This document shows, in pieces, positions 54,128 through 62,331 of a stretch of DNA of 64,000 nt (its first letter is position 1; each line of letters opens with the position of its first letter). Source of the stretch: Sphingobacteriales bacterium (GTDB lineage Bacteria > Bacteroidota > Bacteroidia > Chitinophagales > Chitinophagaceae); NCBI GenBank assembly GCA_004144185.1, contig SEFP01000003.1, positions 124,001 through 188,000 on the forward strand, read 5' to 3'. Made by a program: the position numbers and the translations under genes. Under the pieces are notes generated by a model. The model saw only the letters and a program-made list of their open reading frames with translations. It was not told the origin of the DNA and did not search any database.

Positions 54128-55186
54128 CTACTTTGATGAAATAGAAGGAAGTTTGGCAATCGCATTAGCTTTCATCTCGTCATTGACCTTGACGTAGCGC
54201 TGAGTATTTGCGAGAGAGGTGTGACCAAGCAACTTTGAGGCGATAGATACGTCCACCCCATTCGCAATCAGATTGGTTCCAAAGGAATGGCGGCCAGAGT
54301 GCCACGAAATCTTCTTATCGATCCCAGCTTCACTAACGAGGCGTTTGACCCATTTTTGACAGGCTGCATGGGAGGGCAGTTTGAATATGAGTTCATGACT
54401 CTTCCCCCGCTCCGGCAGCTGGTCTTTTGCGTCCTCATTGAGTGGGACTGAAGTGAAGGTTTTCGTCTTTTTCTGCAGGACGCCTAGCTTTCCATTAGAT
54501 ATATTTTCCCAACGTACCTGACTGACGTCGCAATAACGAAGGCCGGTAAACACGCAGAAGAGAAACGCCCTTTTTACAACATCATTTCCCAGAGGGGTAT
54601 TGGCGATCATTTTGATCTCTTCGTAGTTCAGAACATCCTTTTGAAGAAACTGCCTTTTTCTGACCACGATATGACCTACCGGATTGCCTACCAGCACACC
54701 ATCGCTCAACGCAGCTTTGATGACCTGCTTTAGTTTAGCGAAGTAGTTAGAAGGACTTTCCCCTTGGAGCCTTGACTCCAAGAAATGGACGAATTTGCGC
54801 AGATAGCCTTCATTGATTTCAAAGCAAGCAATTCGTTCTTTCCCTGCATAAGCCACCAGTTTACTGCGCATAGCGTGAAACTTCTTAATTTCCTGAACCT
54901 GATGGTTCGCTATAAACTCGTCTAAATAAGCAGTGAAGTCCCGATTTGGCTCATACCCTCGTTCTAGGTGGTTCACTCCTTCGAGTAGGGCCTTCTCTCT
55001 TTTGAGACTTAATGCTCTTATAATATTTATCTTCTCTTTCTTCTCTTGACGTTCAGCCAGATTAGACGGATTAGACTTATACTTCACACCAGTAGATTCG
55101 AACTTTCTTACTCCATTGATATGGATATCGAATTTTGCGGTTTCGTAGCCATTAGCTAGCTTGTGGTATCTGATTTTTAGTCTCAT
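54128..55186 (-). CDS. Tyrosine-type site-specific integrase
   Basis: A 352-residue phage-type recombinase. The N-terminal arm-binding and SAM-like core-binding domains cover about residues 1-180 (FTAYLDEFIANHQVQEIKKF). The catalytic residues are visible: Arg in CVFTGLRYCDVSQVRW (about 216), HSGRH (H296, R299), LLGH (H322) and the nucleophile Y331 in ANTQRYVKV. It would insert the element into the tRNA-Leu 3' end and excise it with the HTH protein. The gene reads inward from attR, with a long leader of about 360 bp that holds candidate binding sites. Confidence 0.93.
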   Translation of the reverse strand: MRLKIRYHKLANGYETAKFDIHINGVRKFESTGVKYKSNPSNLAERQEKKEKINIIRALSLKREKALLEGVNHLERGYEPNRDFTAYLDEFIANHQVQEIKKFHAMRSKLVAYAGKERIACFEINEGYLRKFVHFLESRLQGESPSNYFAKLKQVIKAALSDGVLVGNPVGHIVVRKRQFLQKDVLNYEEIKMIANTPLGNDVVKRAFLFCVFTGLRYCDVSQVRWENISNGKLGVLQKKTKTFTSVPLNEDAKDQLPERGKSHELIFKLPSHAACQKWVKRLVSEAGIDKKISWHSGRHSFGTNLIANGVDVSIASKLLGHTSLANTQRYVKVNDEMKANAIAKLPSISSK

Positions 55187-55310
55187 TTGGAGGCGATTTC
55201 CACTAATAACACTCGTGCAATCAACGAATTGTTAAAGAAGCAGTGGTTTTTAAGAAAAAAGAAGCGCTTTTTCTAGTTTAGATCGCTAAATTCCAAAATA
55301 ATACATACAT

Positions 55311-55333
55311 AAACTAATATTGAACATTAGTTT
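55311..55333. promoter_or_regulatory. Inverted repeat in integrase leader
   Basis: 8-bp arms AAACTAAT / ATTAGTTT with a 7-bp spacer, about 125 bp before the integrase start. Possible site for the excisionase-like or XRE protein. Confidence 0.45.
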
Positions 55334-55433
55334 TTAAATTAAAAAAACAATTATAATTCGCCTCAAGTTCAGCGATTTTAAATTAACAAATCAGCCTCCT
55401 TTTTGAGATATCTACCTTCCCTTGCAAAAGCAT

Positions 55434-55458
55434 GAGAAACGTTTTCGAAACGTTTTTT
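55434..55458. promoter_or_regulatory. Putative integrase arm-type site, right end
   Basis: GAGAAACGTTTTCGAAACG then TTTTTT. It contains two AAACGTTT palindromes 11 bp apart, one helical turn, and matches 48,628-48,651 inside the left end in the same orientation. Confidence 0.55.
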
Positions 55459-55549
55459 GAGCAATTAAAAGAAAAAAGCCTTAGTTTAAAAAGCAAGAAA
55501 ACGTTAGCTTACTACAGCTCTTCTTCATTTTTGAATTCAATAAAACGAG

Positions 55550-55572
55550 GGTTCGATTCCTGTTCTGGGCAC
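55550..55572. repeat. attR core (23-bp direct repeat)
   Basis: Exact copy of the tRNA-Leu 3' end (48,546-48,568), followed at once by the original terminator of the tRNA gene. Confidence 0.92.
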
Positions 55573-55602
55573 AAGCCCCCCTTTTTAGGGGGCTTTTTTA
55601 TG
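55573..55602 (+). terminator. Original tRNA-Leu terminator, displaced by island
   Basis: AAGCCCCCC / GGGGGGCTT-type hairpin with T run directly after attR. In the uninterrupted chromosome it would follow the tRNA. Confidence 0.8.
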
Positions 55603-56033
55603 CCCCTACCTTAGTAAAATAAAGGACTTGCTTTCGTTTTCGATTGCTTCCGATTTTTCCCTGTCAATTGTTCCTCTACCGTCCTTCGGACTGGATAGAT
55701 GCACATTTGAGTATCCTCTCAGTCGAATTTTTATAAACGAAGACCCACCGAATTTGGAACAGTAAAGATTCCGGTACAGGTGCAGCTTTCGTTCACATAT
55801 CTAATCGGCCAGCGTTGTATTGCCGGCCTTGGATGCAAAAATGGCTTCTTCTTAAACGGGTTCTTCAACTTTTAGACCCTGTTCATCAACTTCTGGACCC
55901 TGTTTATCAACTCTTCTGATTTGCCGCACCCAAAAGACGGAATTTCGTAGACTGTTCTTCTTTGCAGGCATACATCCAACCTATCGAAGAACGGGTTTTC
56001 AGAATGCCCTCCCGTTTACTTCTCCCAGTTATT
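55603..56033. other. Gene-free leader with 21-bp triple repeat
   Basis: No credible gene. It holds three 21-bp units at 55,861-55,920 and should contain the promoter of the large beta-helix protein; a sequence GTTCTTCTTTG near 55,950 is the closest to a sigma box. Confidence 0.5.
55861..55923. repeat. Three 21-bp tandem units
   Basis: Units start at 55,861, 55,882 and 55,903. TCAAC occurs at 55,865, 55,886 and 55,907, exactly 21 bp apart; the first two units also share GACCCTG. The same TCAAC phase is found in the array at 61.5 kb. Confidence 0.7.
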
Positions 56034-59000
56034 ATGAAGCGACCCTTCGTTACACTCCTCTGTTTTTTGCTGTCCTGTACCGCCGCTCATGCCACCGTTT
56101 ACTATGTAGACGGCTCGAAGGCTAATAACACCGGCGCCGGTACCTCCTGGGCCACTGCCAAGAAAGACGTTCAGGCCGCTATTAACATCGCAACGGTCGC
56201 CGGTGACGAGGTATGGGTCAAGGCCGGCACCTATCTGCCTACCCTAGACCCCAACAGCGCTTCGCCCACCGACCCAAGAGACAAGACTTTTTACATCAGA
56301 AGCACTGATATCAAGCTCTATGGCGGTTTCAACGGCACAGAATCCTCCAGCAGTGCACGCAACGCCACGGCCAACGCAACGATCCTGAGCGGCGATCTGG
56401 ACGGCAGCACCGGAACAGCAGACGCCTACCACGTACTCCTGACGCAGAATCGCACAAGTGCCTGTGTGGTAGACGGCTTTGCCATCAGGAGCGGAAGGGC
56501 CAATGGAACGAGTTATTTCGTAGCTAACACACCTTCTGTAAGCATTTTTAGAGAATATGGTGCGGGAATGTATAACCGTAGCAGCAGTCCTACGGTGAGT
56601 GCCTGCGTTTTCTCGGGGAACAGCGCCACTACCTATGGCGGGGGGATGCACAACAACAACAGCAATCCCTCGGTAACTGCCTGTACCTTTTCGGCAAATA
56701 CGGCCGGCAATGGCGGTGGAATGGAAAACACCAGCAGCAATCCTTCAGTAAGTGCCTGCACCTTTTCGGGGAATACGGCAGTCTTTGGGGGGGGAATGGA
56801 GAACATCAGCTGCAGTCCTACTGTGAGTGTCTGCACCTTCTCGGCCAACACGGCGGTTAACGATGGCGGCGGGATCTACAACAACAGTTACGCCAGTCCT
56901 GCGGTGAGTAACTGCATCTTTTCGACTAACAGTGCTACCTATGGTGGGGGAATGTATAACACCTCCTACAGCACGCCTTCGGTAAGCGCCTGCACCTTCT
57001 CGGCCAATGCGGCAAGTTCTAGTAGTGGTGGTGGAGTCTATTACAATTTTGACGCGGGTGGTACTATCACCAACAGCATCCTCTACGGCAATACCAGCAA
57101 TTCCTCGAACCAGCAGAATATCTATAAAATCGGACCGAGCGGAACGCTCACCGTCAGCTACTCCCTTATGGGTGGCTATACCGGTGGGGCCGCAGCTTAT
57201 TATACCATTGGTTCCGGAGTCATTGGCGGAAACCCCCTGTTTATAACCCCAATGAACCCGGCCGGGACAGACGGCAGGTTCCGCACCGCCGACGACGGGC
57301 TGCGCATCAGTTGCACCTCTCCGGCCAGAGACGCAGGCACGGGCACCACGCCCCTAACCGATATCCTGGGCAATCCCCGCGTAGGCATAATCGATATGGG
57401 AGCATATGAGGCTGATGCGGGCTGCCCGGATGTGCTCTACGTGGACGGCTCCAGGCCGGATAATTCCGGAAGTGGCTACGGCTGGGCAAGCGCCAAAAAA
57501 GACGTTCAGGCGGCGATCAACGCAGTAGCGGCAGGCGGCGAGATATGGGTGAAAGGAGGAACGTACCTGCCCACCGAGGACCCCAGCGGCAATGCCGCAC
57601 CCAGCGACCTACGGGACAAAACATTTTACCTTACGACGAAAGATGTGAAGCTTTATGGCGGCTTTTCCGGAACGGAAACCACCCGTTCTCAACGCAACCC
57701 GGCGATCCATGTAACGACGCTGAGCGGCGATCTGGACACCGCGGGCGTCACCAACGACGCGTACCACGTAGTGGTGATGCTCACCCGTTCGCAAGCCTGC
57801 GTCCTGGACGGCTTTACGATCCGGGGCGGGCGGGCCACCGGCAGCGGTACGTCTGCAAGCACCTACGACCAAAGTAAAGGAGGCGGCATTTACAATACCA
57901 ATGGCAGCCTGGCCACCGTAAGCAACTGCATTCTCACCGCTAATACCGCGAGCAGTGACGGTGGTGGTTTCTATAACGCCAACAGTAGCAGCCCGACGGT
58001 AACAGGTTGCATTTTTTCAGCCAACACTGCGGCTAACGGTGGAGGTATGATGAGCACCAACAGCAGCAACGCAACGCTAACAGGTTGCGTGTTCTCGGCT
58101 AACAGCGCGACCAACGGTGGAGGAATGTACAGTACCAATGCCAGCGGAGGTACTATGAGCACGTGTCTGTTTGGTTCCAACACAGCGCAAAAAGGCGGCG
58201 GCGTCTATCACGACAACGGACCCATTGCCATCAGTAGCAGCACCTTCACAGCCAACACAGCCAGTACACAGGGTGGCGGCGCGTACCTGACTGCGATCAG
58301 CGGCGGCAGTATCATCAACAGCATTTTCTCCGGAAATACCGGCGGCCCCGCCAACCGGCAGAATATCTACAAAGACGGCACCAATGCTCCATTGACGGTG
58401 AGCTATTCGCTCATTGGCGACTACAGCGCGGGGGCGACCAATAACTATACGTCAGGTTCCGGGATCATTACCGGCAATCCGCTCTTTGTAAACAGCGCTT
58501 TGCCTGCAGGTACAGACGGCGCCTTCCGGACTTCGGACGACGGCCTGCGGATTAGCTGCGCCTCTCCGGCACGGAATGCAGGCACCGGCACCACGCCCGC
58601 AGCCGATATCCTGGGCAACCCACGGATATTCAGCATAGACCTCGGGGCATACGAGGCCGATGCAAGTTGCCTGAGCCTGTTTTATGTGGATGGCAGTAAG
58701 GCCACCAACAGCGGTGACGGACTGAGCTGGGCGGCGGCTAAAAAAGATCTTCAGGCGGCGATCAACCTGGCTATCAACAACGGCGACGAGATTTGGGTGA
58801 AGGCAGGAACCTACCTGCCCACGCTGGACCCCAACGGCGGTACGGGCCAGCGAGACAATACGTTTTACCTCACGACTAAGGACGTGAAGCTTTATGGCGG
58901 CTTTTCCGGAACAGAAACCACCCGTTCCCAGCGCAACCCGGCGACCCACGTAACGACATTGAGTGGTGACCTGGACGGGCCGGGCGGTACGGCAGATGCC

Positions 59001-61079
59001 TACCATGTATTGCTGACGCTGAACCGCACGAGCGCCTGTGTGGTAGATGGCTTTACCATCAGCGGCGGGCGGGCCAATGGGACCGGTGCGTTCCCAGTCA
59101 CCACACCTTCTGCAGGCATTGATAGAGGCACTGGCGGAGGAATGAACAACGATGCCTCCAGCAGTCCTTCGGTAAGTGCCTGTGTCTTCTCAGCCAACAC
59201 GGCAGACCTTGGTGGCGGGATGTACAACTCTTTCAGCAGTCCTACAGTGAGTGGCTCCACGTTCTCGGCCAATACGGTCTCGCTCTCTGGCGGTGGAATG
59301 TATAACACCAACAGCAGCAGTCCTGCGGTGAGTGGCTGCATTTTCTCGGCCAATACGGCAACCAATAGTGGCGGTGGGATGGAAAACGACTACTGCAGTC
59401 CCTCAGTGAGTGCCTGCATCTTTTCGGCCAACACGGCAAGCTATGGCGGTGGGATGCTTAACCTCAGCAGCAGTCCTGCCGTAAACGCCTGCGTCTTCTC
59501 GGCCAATATGGCAAGCTACGGCAGTGGGATGTGCAACTCCTTTTCCAGCATGCCTTCGGTAAGCACCTGTACCTTCTCGGCCAACACGGCAAGCAGTAGT
59601 GGTGGTGGCGGGATGTATTACGATGTCAGCTCCGGCGGGAGCATTACCAACGGCATTTTCTACGGCAACACCGGCGGCCCCACGAACCAGCAGAATATCT
59701 ATAAGGACGGAACGAGTCCAACGCTCACCGTCAGCCACTCGCTCATCGGCGATTACAGCGCAGGGGCAACCAATAATTACACATCCGGGGCAGGCATAAT
59801 CACTGCCGACCCCTTGTTTGTAAGCAGCTCTTCGCCTGCGGGCGCAGATGGCACATTCCGGACCGCCGATGATGGTCTCGCATTGCAATCGTGCAGTCCG
59901 GCAGTCAACAGCGGCACCGGCACCACGCCCGCTACCGATCTTTCCGGAAACAGCCGTGTTGGGACCCTTGACCTGGGCGCCTACGAATATCAGGGCGCAC
60001 CCTCCTCCACCCTCGCCGGAAGTGCCACTACGGACAGCCGCAGTCCGCAGGGCGGCAGCGCCCTTGCATTTGGAACCTGCGGCGCAGCCATTGCTTCGCT
60101 GAGTCCATCCGGCGCGGCCCCGGTCACGGGCAGCATCGCGGCCAAGGTATACGTTCAGTCCACTGCGCCGAGCTACAACCAAATGTTTTACGTGCGCCGC
60201 TACTACGATATCACCCCGGCCACCAATCCGAATACAGCAACCGCACAAATCACCCTGTACTTCTCCCAGGCCGACTTTACCAATTACAACACCGTACGGG
60301 GTTCGTTGCCGCCACTGCCCGTCGATGCCGCCGATGCCGCCAATAATAAAGGCAACCTGCGCATCACCCAGGAACATGGCACCTCTGCCACCGGGCTGCC
60401 GGGCTCCTACAGCGGCTGGAGCGGCACCGGACCGGCCAAAGTGTTAATTACGCCTATGAGCGTAAGCTGGAATGCGACCTTTTCGCGCTGGGAAGTGCTC
60501 TTTCCGGTCACAGGCTTTTCCGGTTTCTTTGCTACCAGTGCTATCAACCGACCTTTGCCGGTAGAGCTCCTGAGCTTTAGCGCCCGCCTTGCCGGTGAAC
60601 ACACCAACCAGCTGGACTGGACTACGGGCGAAGAAGAAGGTGGACTGCGCTTCACCGTCGAGCGCAGCAGCGATGCGAAAAGCTTTCGTTCCATTGGAGC
60701 GGTGGCCGGAACGGGCCATGGCAGTACCTACCGGTTTATGGACGTTGCGCCATTGGCAGGCGACAACTACTATCGCTTGCAGGTGCCAGCCGTATCGGGC
60801 GAGGTACGCTACAGCCAGACGGTGTTGGTGAAAGGGTCCGGAGCCACCGGTTCCGGTACGGTTGCGCTCTCGCCCAATCCGGCCACCGGCCGGGTCACGA
60901 TCGTTTGCACTGACAAAGCGTTGGAAGGCAGCCAGGTCCGTATATGGAGTGCGGAAGGCCGGCTGATGCACACGTTTGTTTTGGAACGCGAGACGACGCT
61001 GGACGTCCACGACTGGGCAGTAGGCGTGTACCTGCTTCGCCTCCAAGACGGCAGCACCCTGCGCCTCATCAAGAACTAA
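56034..61079 (+). CDS. Large secreted beta-helix protein with triplicated module and T9SS sorting domain
   Basis: A 1,681-residue exported protein. The signal is MKRPFVTLLCFLLSCTAAHA; ATG 56,034 is used rather than the TTG-led frame from 55,962. Three modules of about 430 residues each start with TVYYVDGSKANNTGAGTSW, continue with AAINIATVAGDEVWVKAGTY and KLYGGFNGTE, and end with GNPLFxxxxPAGTDGxFRT then LGAYEAD. Inside each module are many short strand repeats of the type GGGMYNxSSSPSVSACTFSA. This is a right-handed parallel beta-helix with the choice-of-anchor-Q ending. A shared 200-residue domain, a linker and the sorting domain (LSPNPATGRVTIVC ... LRLIKN) follow. A surface adhesin or carbohydrate-related role is plausible; no catalytic site was seen. 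Confidence 0.85.
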   Translation: MKRPFVTLLCFLLSCTAAHATVYYVDGSKANNTGAGTSWATAKKDVQAAINIATVAGDEVWVKAGTYLPTLDPNSASPTDPRDKTFYIRSTDIKLYGGFNGTESSSSARNATANATILSGDLDGSTGTADAYHVLLTQNRTSACVVDGFAIRSGRANGTSYFVANTPSVSIFREYGAGMYNRSSSPTVSACVFSGNSATTYGGGMHNNNSNPSVTACTFSANTAGNGGGMENTSSNPSVSACTFSGNTAVFGGGMENISCSPTVSVCTFSANTAVNDGGGIYNNSYASPAVSNCIFSTNSATYGGGMYNTSYSTPSVSACTFSANAASSSSGGGVYYNFDAGGTITNSILYGNTSNSSNQQNIYKIGPSGTLTVSYSLMGGYTGGAAAYYTIGSGVIGGNPLFITPMNPAGTDGRFRTADDGLRISCTSPARDAGTGTTPLTDILGNPRVGIIDMGAYEADAGCPDVLYVDGSRPDNSGSGYGWASAKKDVQAAINAVAAGGEIWVKGGTYLPTEDPSGNAAPSDLRDKTFYLTTKDVKLYGGFSGTETTRSQRNPAIHVTTLSGDLDTAGVTNDAYHVVVMLTRSQACVLDGFTIRGGRATGSGTSASTYDQSKGGGIYNTNGSLATVSNCILTANTASSDGGGFYNANSSSPTVTGCIFSANTAANGGGMMSTNSSNATLTGCVFSANSATNGGGMYSTNASGGTMSTCLFGSNTAQKGGGVYHDNGPIAISSSTFTANTASTQGGGAYLTAISGGSIINSIFSGNTGGPANRQNIYKDGTNAPLTVSYSLIGDYSAGATNNYTSGSGIITGNPLFVNSALPAGTDGAFRTSDDGLRISCASPARNAGTGTTPAADILGNPRIFSIDLGAYEADASCLSLFYVDGSKATNSGDGLSWAAAKKDLQAAINLAINNGDEIWVKAGTYLPTLDPNGGTGQRDNTFYLTTKDVKLYGGFSGTETTRSQRNPATHVTTLSGDLDGPGGTADAYHVLLTLNRTSACVVDGFTISGGRANGTGAFPVTTPSAGIDRGTGGGMNNDASSSPSVSACVFSANTADLGGGMYNSFSSPTVSGSTFSANTVSLSGGGMYNTNSSSPAVSGCIFSANTATNSGGGMENDYCSPSVSACIFSANTASYGGGMLNLSSSPAVNACVFSANMASYGSGMCNSFSSMPSVSTCTFSANTASSSGGGGMYYDVSSGGSITNGIFYGNTGGPTNQQNIYKDGTSPTLTVSHSLIGDYSAGATNNYTSGAGIITADPLFVSSSSPAGADGTFRTADDGLALQSCSPAVNSGTGTTPATDLSGNSRVGTLDLGAYEYQGAPSSTLAGSATTDSRSPQGGSALAFGTCGAAIASLSPSGAAPVTGSIAAKVYVQSTAPSYNQMFYVRRYYDITPATNPNTATAQITLYFSQADFTNYNTVRGSLPPLPVDAADAANNKGNLRITQEHGTSATGLPGSYSGWSGTGPAKVLITPMSVSWNATFSRWEVLFPVTGFSGFFATSAINRPLPVELLSFSARLAGEHTNQLDWTTGEEEGGLRFTVERSSDAKSFRSIGAVAGTGHGSTYRFMDVAPLAGDNYYRLQVPAVSGEVRYSQTVLVKGSGATGSGTVALSPNPATGRVTIVCTDKALEGSQVRIWSAEGRLMHTFVLERETTLDVHDWAVGVYLLRLQDGSTLRLIKN

Positions 61080-61482
61080 GTACGATCCGCCTTCAGGTCT
61101 GATGCGTCTTTCGCTTCGGGCCTGAAGGTGTTTGATGAAAGACCGGACGGCGGCCTCAATGCAGCGTAGGGACTCATTGACGACGCAACCGGCAGGTTTC
61201 CGGAAGGGCAGCTTTTTTCAAATCAGGTTCCTTGAGAACCAGCTTGAAAAAGCTGCCACCGCGAGACCGGCGGCGATGCTGTTTGCGGCAGACTGTATAG
61301 TGGCTGCTGCACCGGATATGCCTATCGCGCCGGCGATTCCGGCAAGGCAGTAGGCCAACAGATGAGATGCGGGAAGCATTCGTGTGCGGCACCGCAAAAA
61401 CGGTCTCCGGTAGCTGCATGCCCTGCAATTGGTTGCCTTTAGGTATGGCATGATGTGCCTGACTGACCTCGTCGATTCCTCT

Positions 61483-61798
61483 TACATAGGGTCATTTAAT
61501 CCTGTAGGAGGGTCCGTCAACGTTGTAAGGGGGTCCGTCAACATTAAAAACGACGATTTCAACAGTGTAAGGGGGGGCTGTCAATATTGTAAGGGGGTCC
61601 GTCAACATTAAAAACGACGATTTCAACAGTGTAAGGGGGTCCGTCAAGGTTGTAAAGGGGTTTGTCAACATTAAAAACGACAATTTCAACAGTGTAGGAG
61701 GGGCGTTTACTATTAAATGGGGGCCTAAAACGGTTTCCAGAAGGGGTAAAATGATTTTAAGGGGACCTATAACGGTTATATAAACCATAATATCATTT
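61483..61798. repeat. 21-bp tandem array, about 15 units, with 63-bp higher order
   Basis: Units follow each other at 21 bp (one is 22 bp, at 61,567). TCAAC or a near match recurs every 21 bp from 61,517 to 61,686. Three unit types alternate in the middle: one with GGGGGTCCGTCAACATT, one with AAAAACGACGATTTCAACAG, and one like the first. Together they make a 63-bp higher-order repeat at 61,525, 61,589 and 61,652. Read on the plus strand, and removing the one extra base, the array is an open frame of seven-residue repeats (VRGSVNI, KNDDFNS) to a stop at 61,781. It may be a decayed repeat gene or non-coding. Confidence 0.8.
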
Positions 61799-61929
61799 GA
61801 GATCCTTCAACAGGATCTGGATCCGGCCCATGAATTCCATGAGAACAGGTAGCGTATCCCATTAAGGTCTGCTCGCTTGCGTTGTCAGCCCGAGCCGGTC
61901 GAACACTCCCATAGCCTTGCAGAAACGGA

Positions 61930-62090
61930 GTCCTTGCGAGGCACGAAGCAATCCATCATTTATCCGGACCTACATCCTACGAGATTGCTTCGTTGTCCCT
62001 CCTTGCAATGACACAGAAAGGACCCGAACTCCGGACTTGTAACCTAATTCAATCCAGTAACCAAGTCATTGTAAGGGACGAAGCAATCTC
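61930..62090. repeat. Dispersed inverted repeat, three arms
   Basis: Arms contain ACGAAGCAATC (61,942), GAGATTGCTTCGT (61,981) and GGACGAAGCAATCTC (62,076). The second and third are inverted copies that also share CAATGAC / GTCATTG at their outer ends. The sequence resembles REP-like intergenic repeats found in many bacterial genomes. Confidence 0.65.
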
Positions 62091-62261
62091 ACTCTATCCA
62101 GATTGAAGATTGGATATGAACTGGCTGTTGAGATCAAAACACACCGATACCGGAGCTAACCAAGAGGAATTCTATGTGGCTGCCTAGTGCTCTGCCAGCG
62201 TTTATCAATCGGGTTGCATAGCAATAAGTTCTTAGCAGTAAAATAAATACGTCCGCAAATT

Positions 62262-62290
62262 TTGAATAGATTATTCGGCTGATACCTTTG
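62262..62290 (+). promoter_or_regulatory. Promoter of LamG-type protein
   Basis: TTG (62,262-62,264), 18 bp, then a perfect TACCTTTG box (62,283-62,290), 41 bp before the ATG; full match to the Bacteroidota promoter consensus. Confidence 0.65.
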
Positions 62291-62331
62291 CGCCGCATTA
62301 AAAGACGAAACACTCCTCACTCCCCACATAA

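Larger units (their letters stand above)
55187..55549. other. Integrase upstream region and attR arm
   Basis: AT-rich, no credible gene. It contains an inverted repeat AAACTAAT / ATTAGTTT at 55,311-55,333, the arm-type site at 55,434-55,458 and a further GAAAACGTT at about 55,497. The 60-codon frame at 55,432-55,614 crosses the att core and terminator and is spurious. Confidence 0.6.
48546..55572. mobile_element. 7.0-kb integrative element in tRNA-Leu
   Basis: The element is bounded by 23-bp perfect direct repeats of the tRNA 3' end. It carries at the right end a tyrosine integrase, then an excisionase-like HTH protein, a gpII/X-like replication initiator, and an XRE regulator divergent from a two-gene membrane/SH3 unit. 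On the left side are three unknown plus-strand genes. The base composition is visibly richer in A and T than the flanks, and only one TTCCGGAA is present. There are no capsid, Zot-like ATPase, relaxase or conjugation genes. The element thus looks like an integrated rolling-circle plasmid, phage satellite or small mobilizable island. All core mobility genes look intact, so it may still excise. Confidence 0.88.
61080..62331. other. 1.25-kb gene-free, repeat-rich region
   Basis: It contains a hairpin (CCTTCAGG / CCTGAAGG, 61,089-61,128) that may end the beta-helix gene. It also contains the 21-bp array at 61,483-61,798, three arms of an inverted repeat at 61,930-62,090, and the promoter of the LamG protein. 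A minus-strand frame at 61,218-61,451 encodes a hydrophobic Gly/Ala-rich tail but is not supported as a gene. Confidence 0.65.

Noticed and set aside
48546-55572. Integrated filamentous phage (inovirus)
   Set aside because: The replication protein would fit, but there is no Zot-like ATPase with Walker A and no recognisable coat protein.
55432-55614. 60-codon plus-strand frame across attR
   Set aside because: It runs through the att core and the displaced terminator, which fixes its sequence for other reasons; no homology signal.
61483-61798. CRISPR array
   Set aside because: Units are contiguous with no unique spacers, the period is 21 bp, and no cas gene is in the window.
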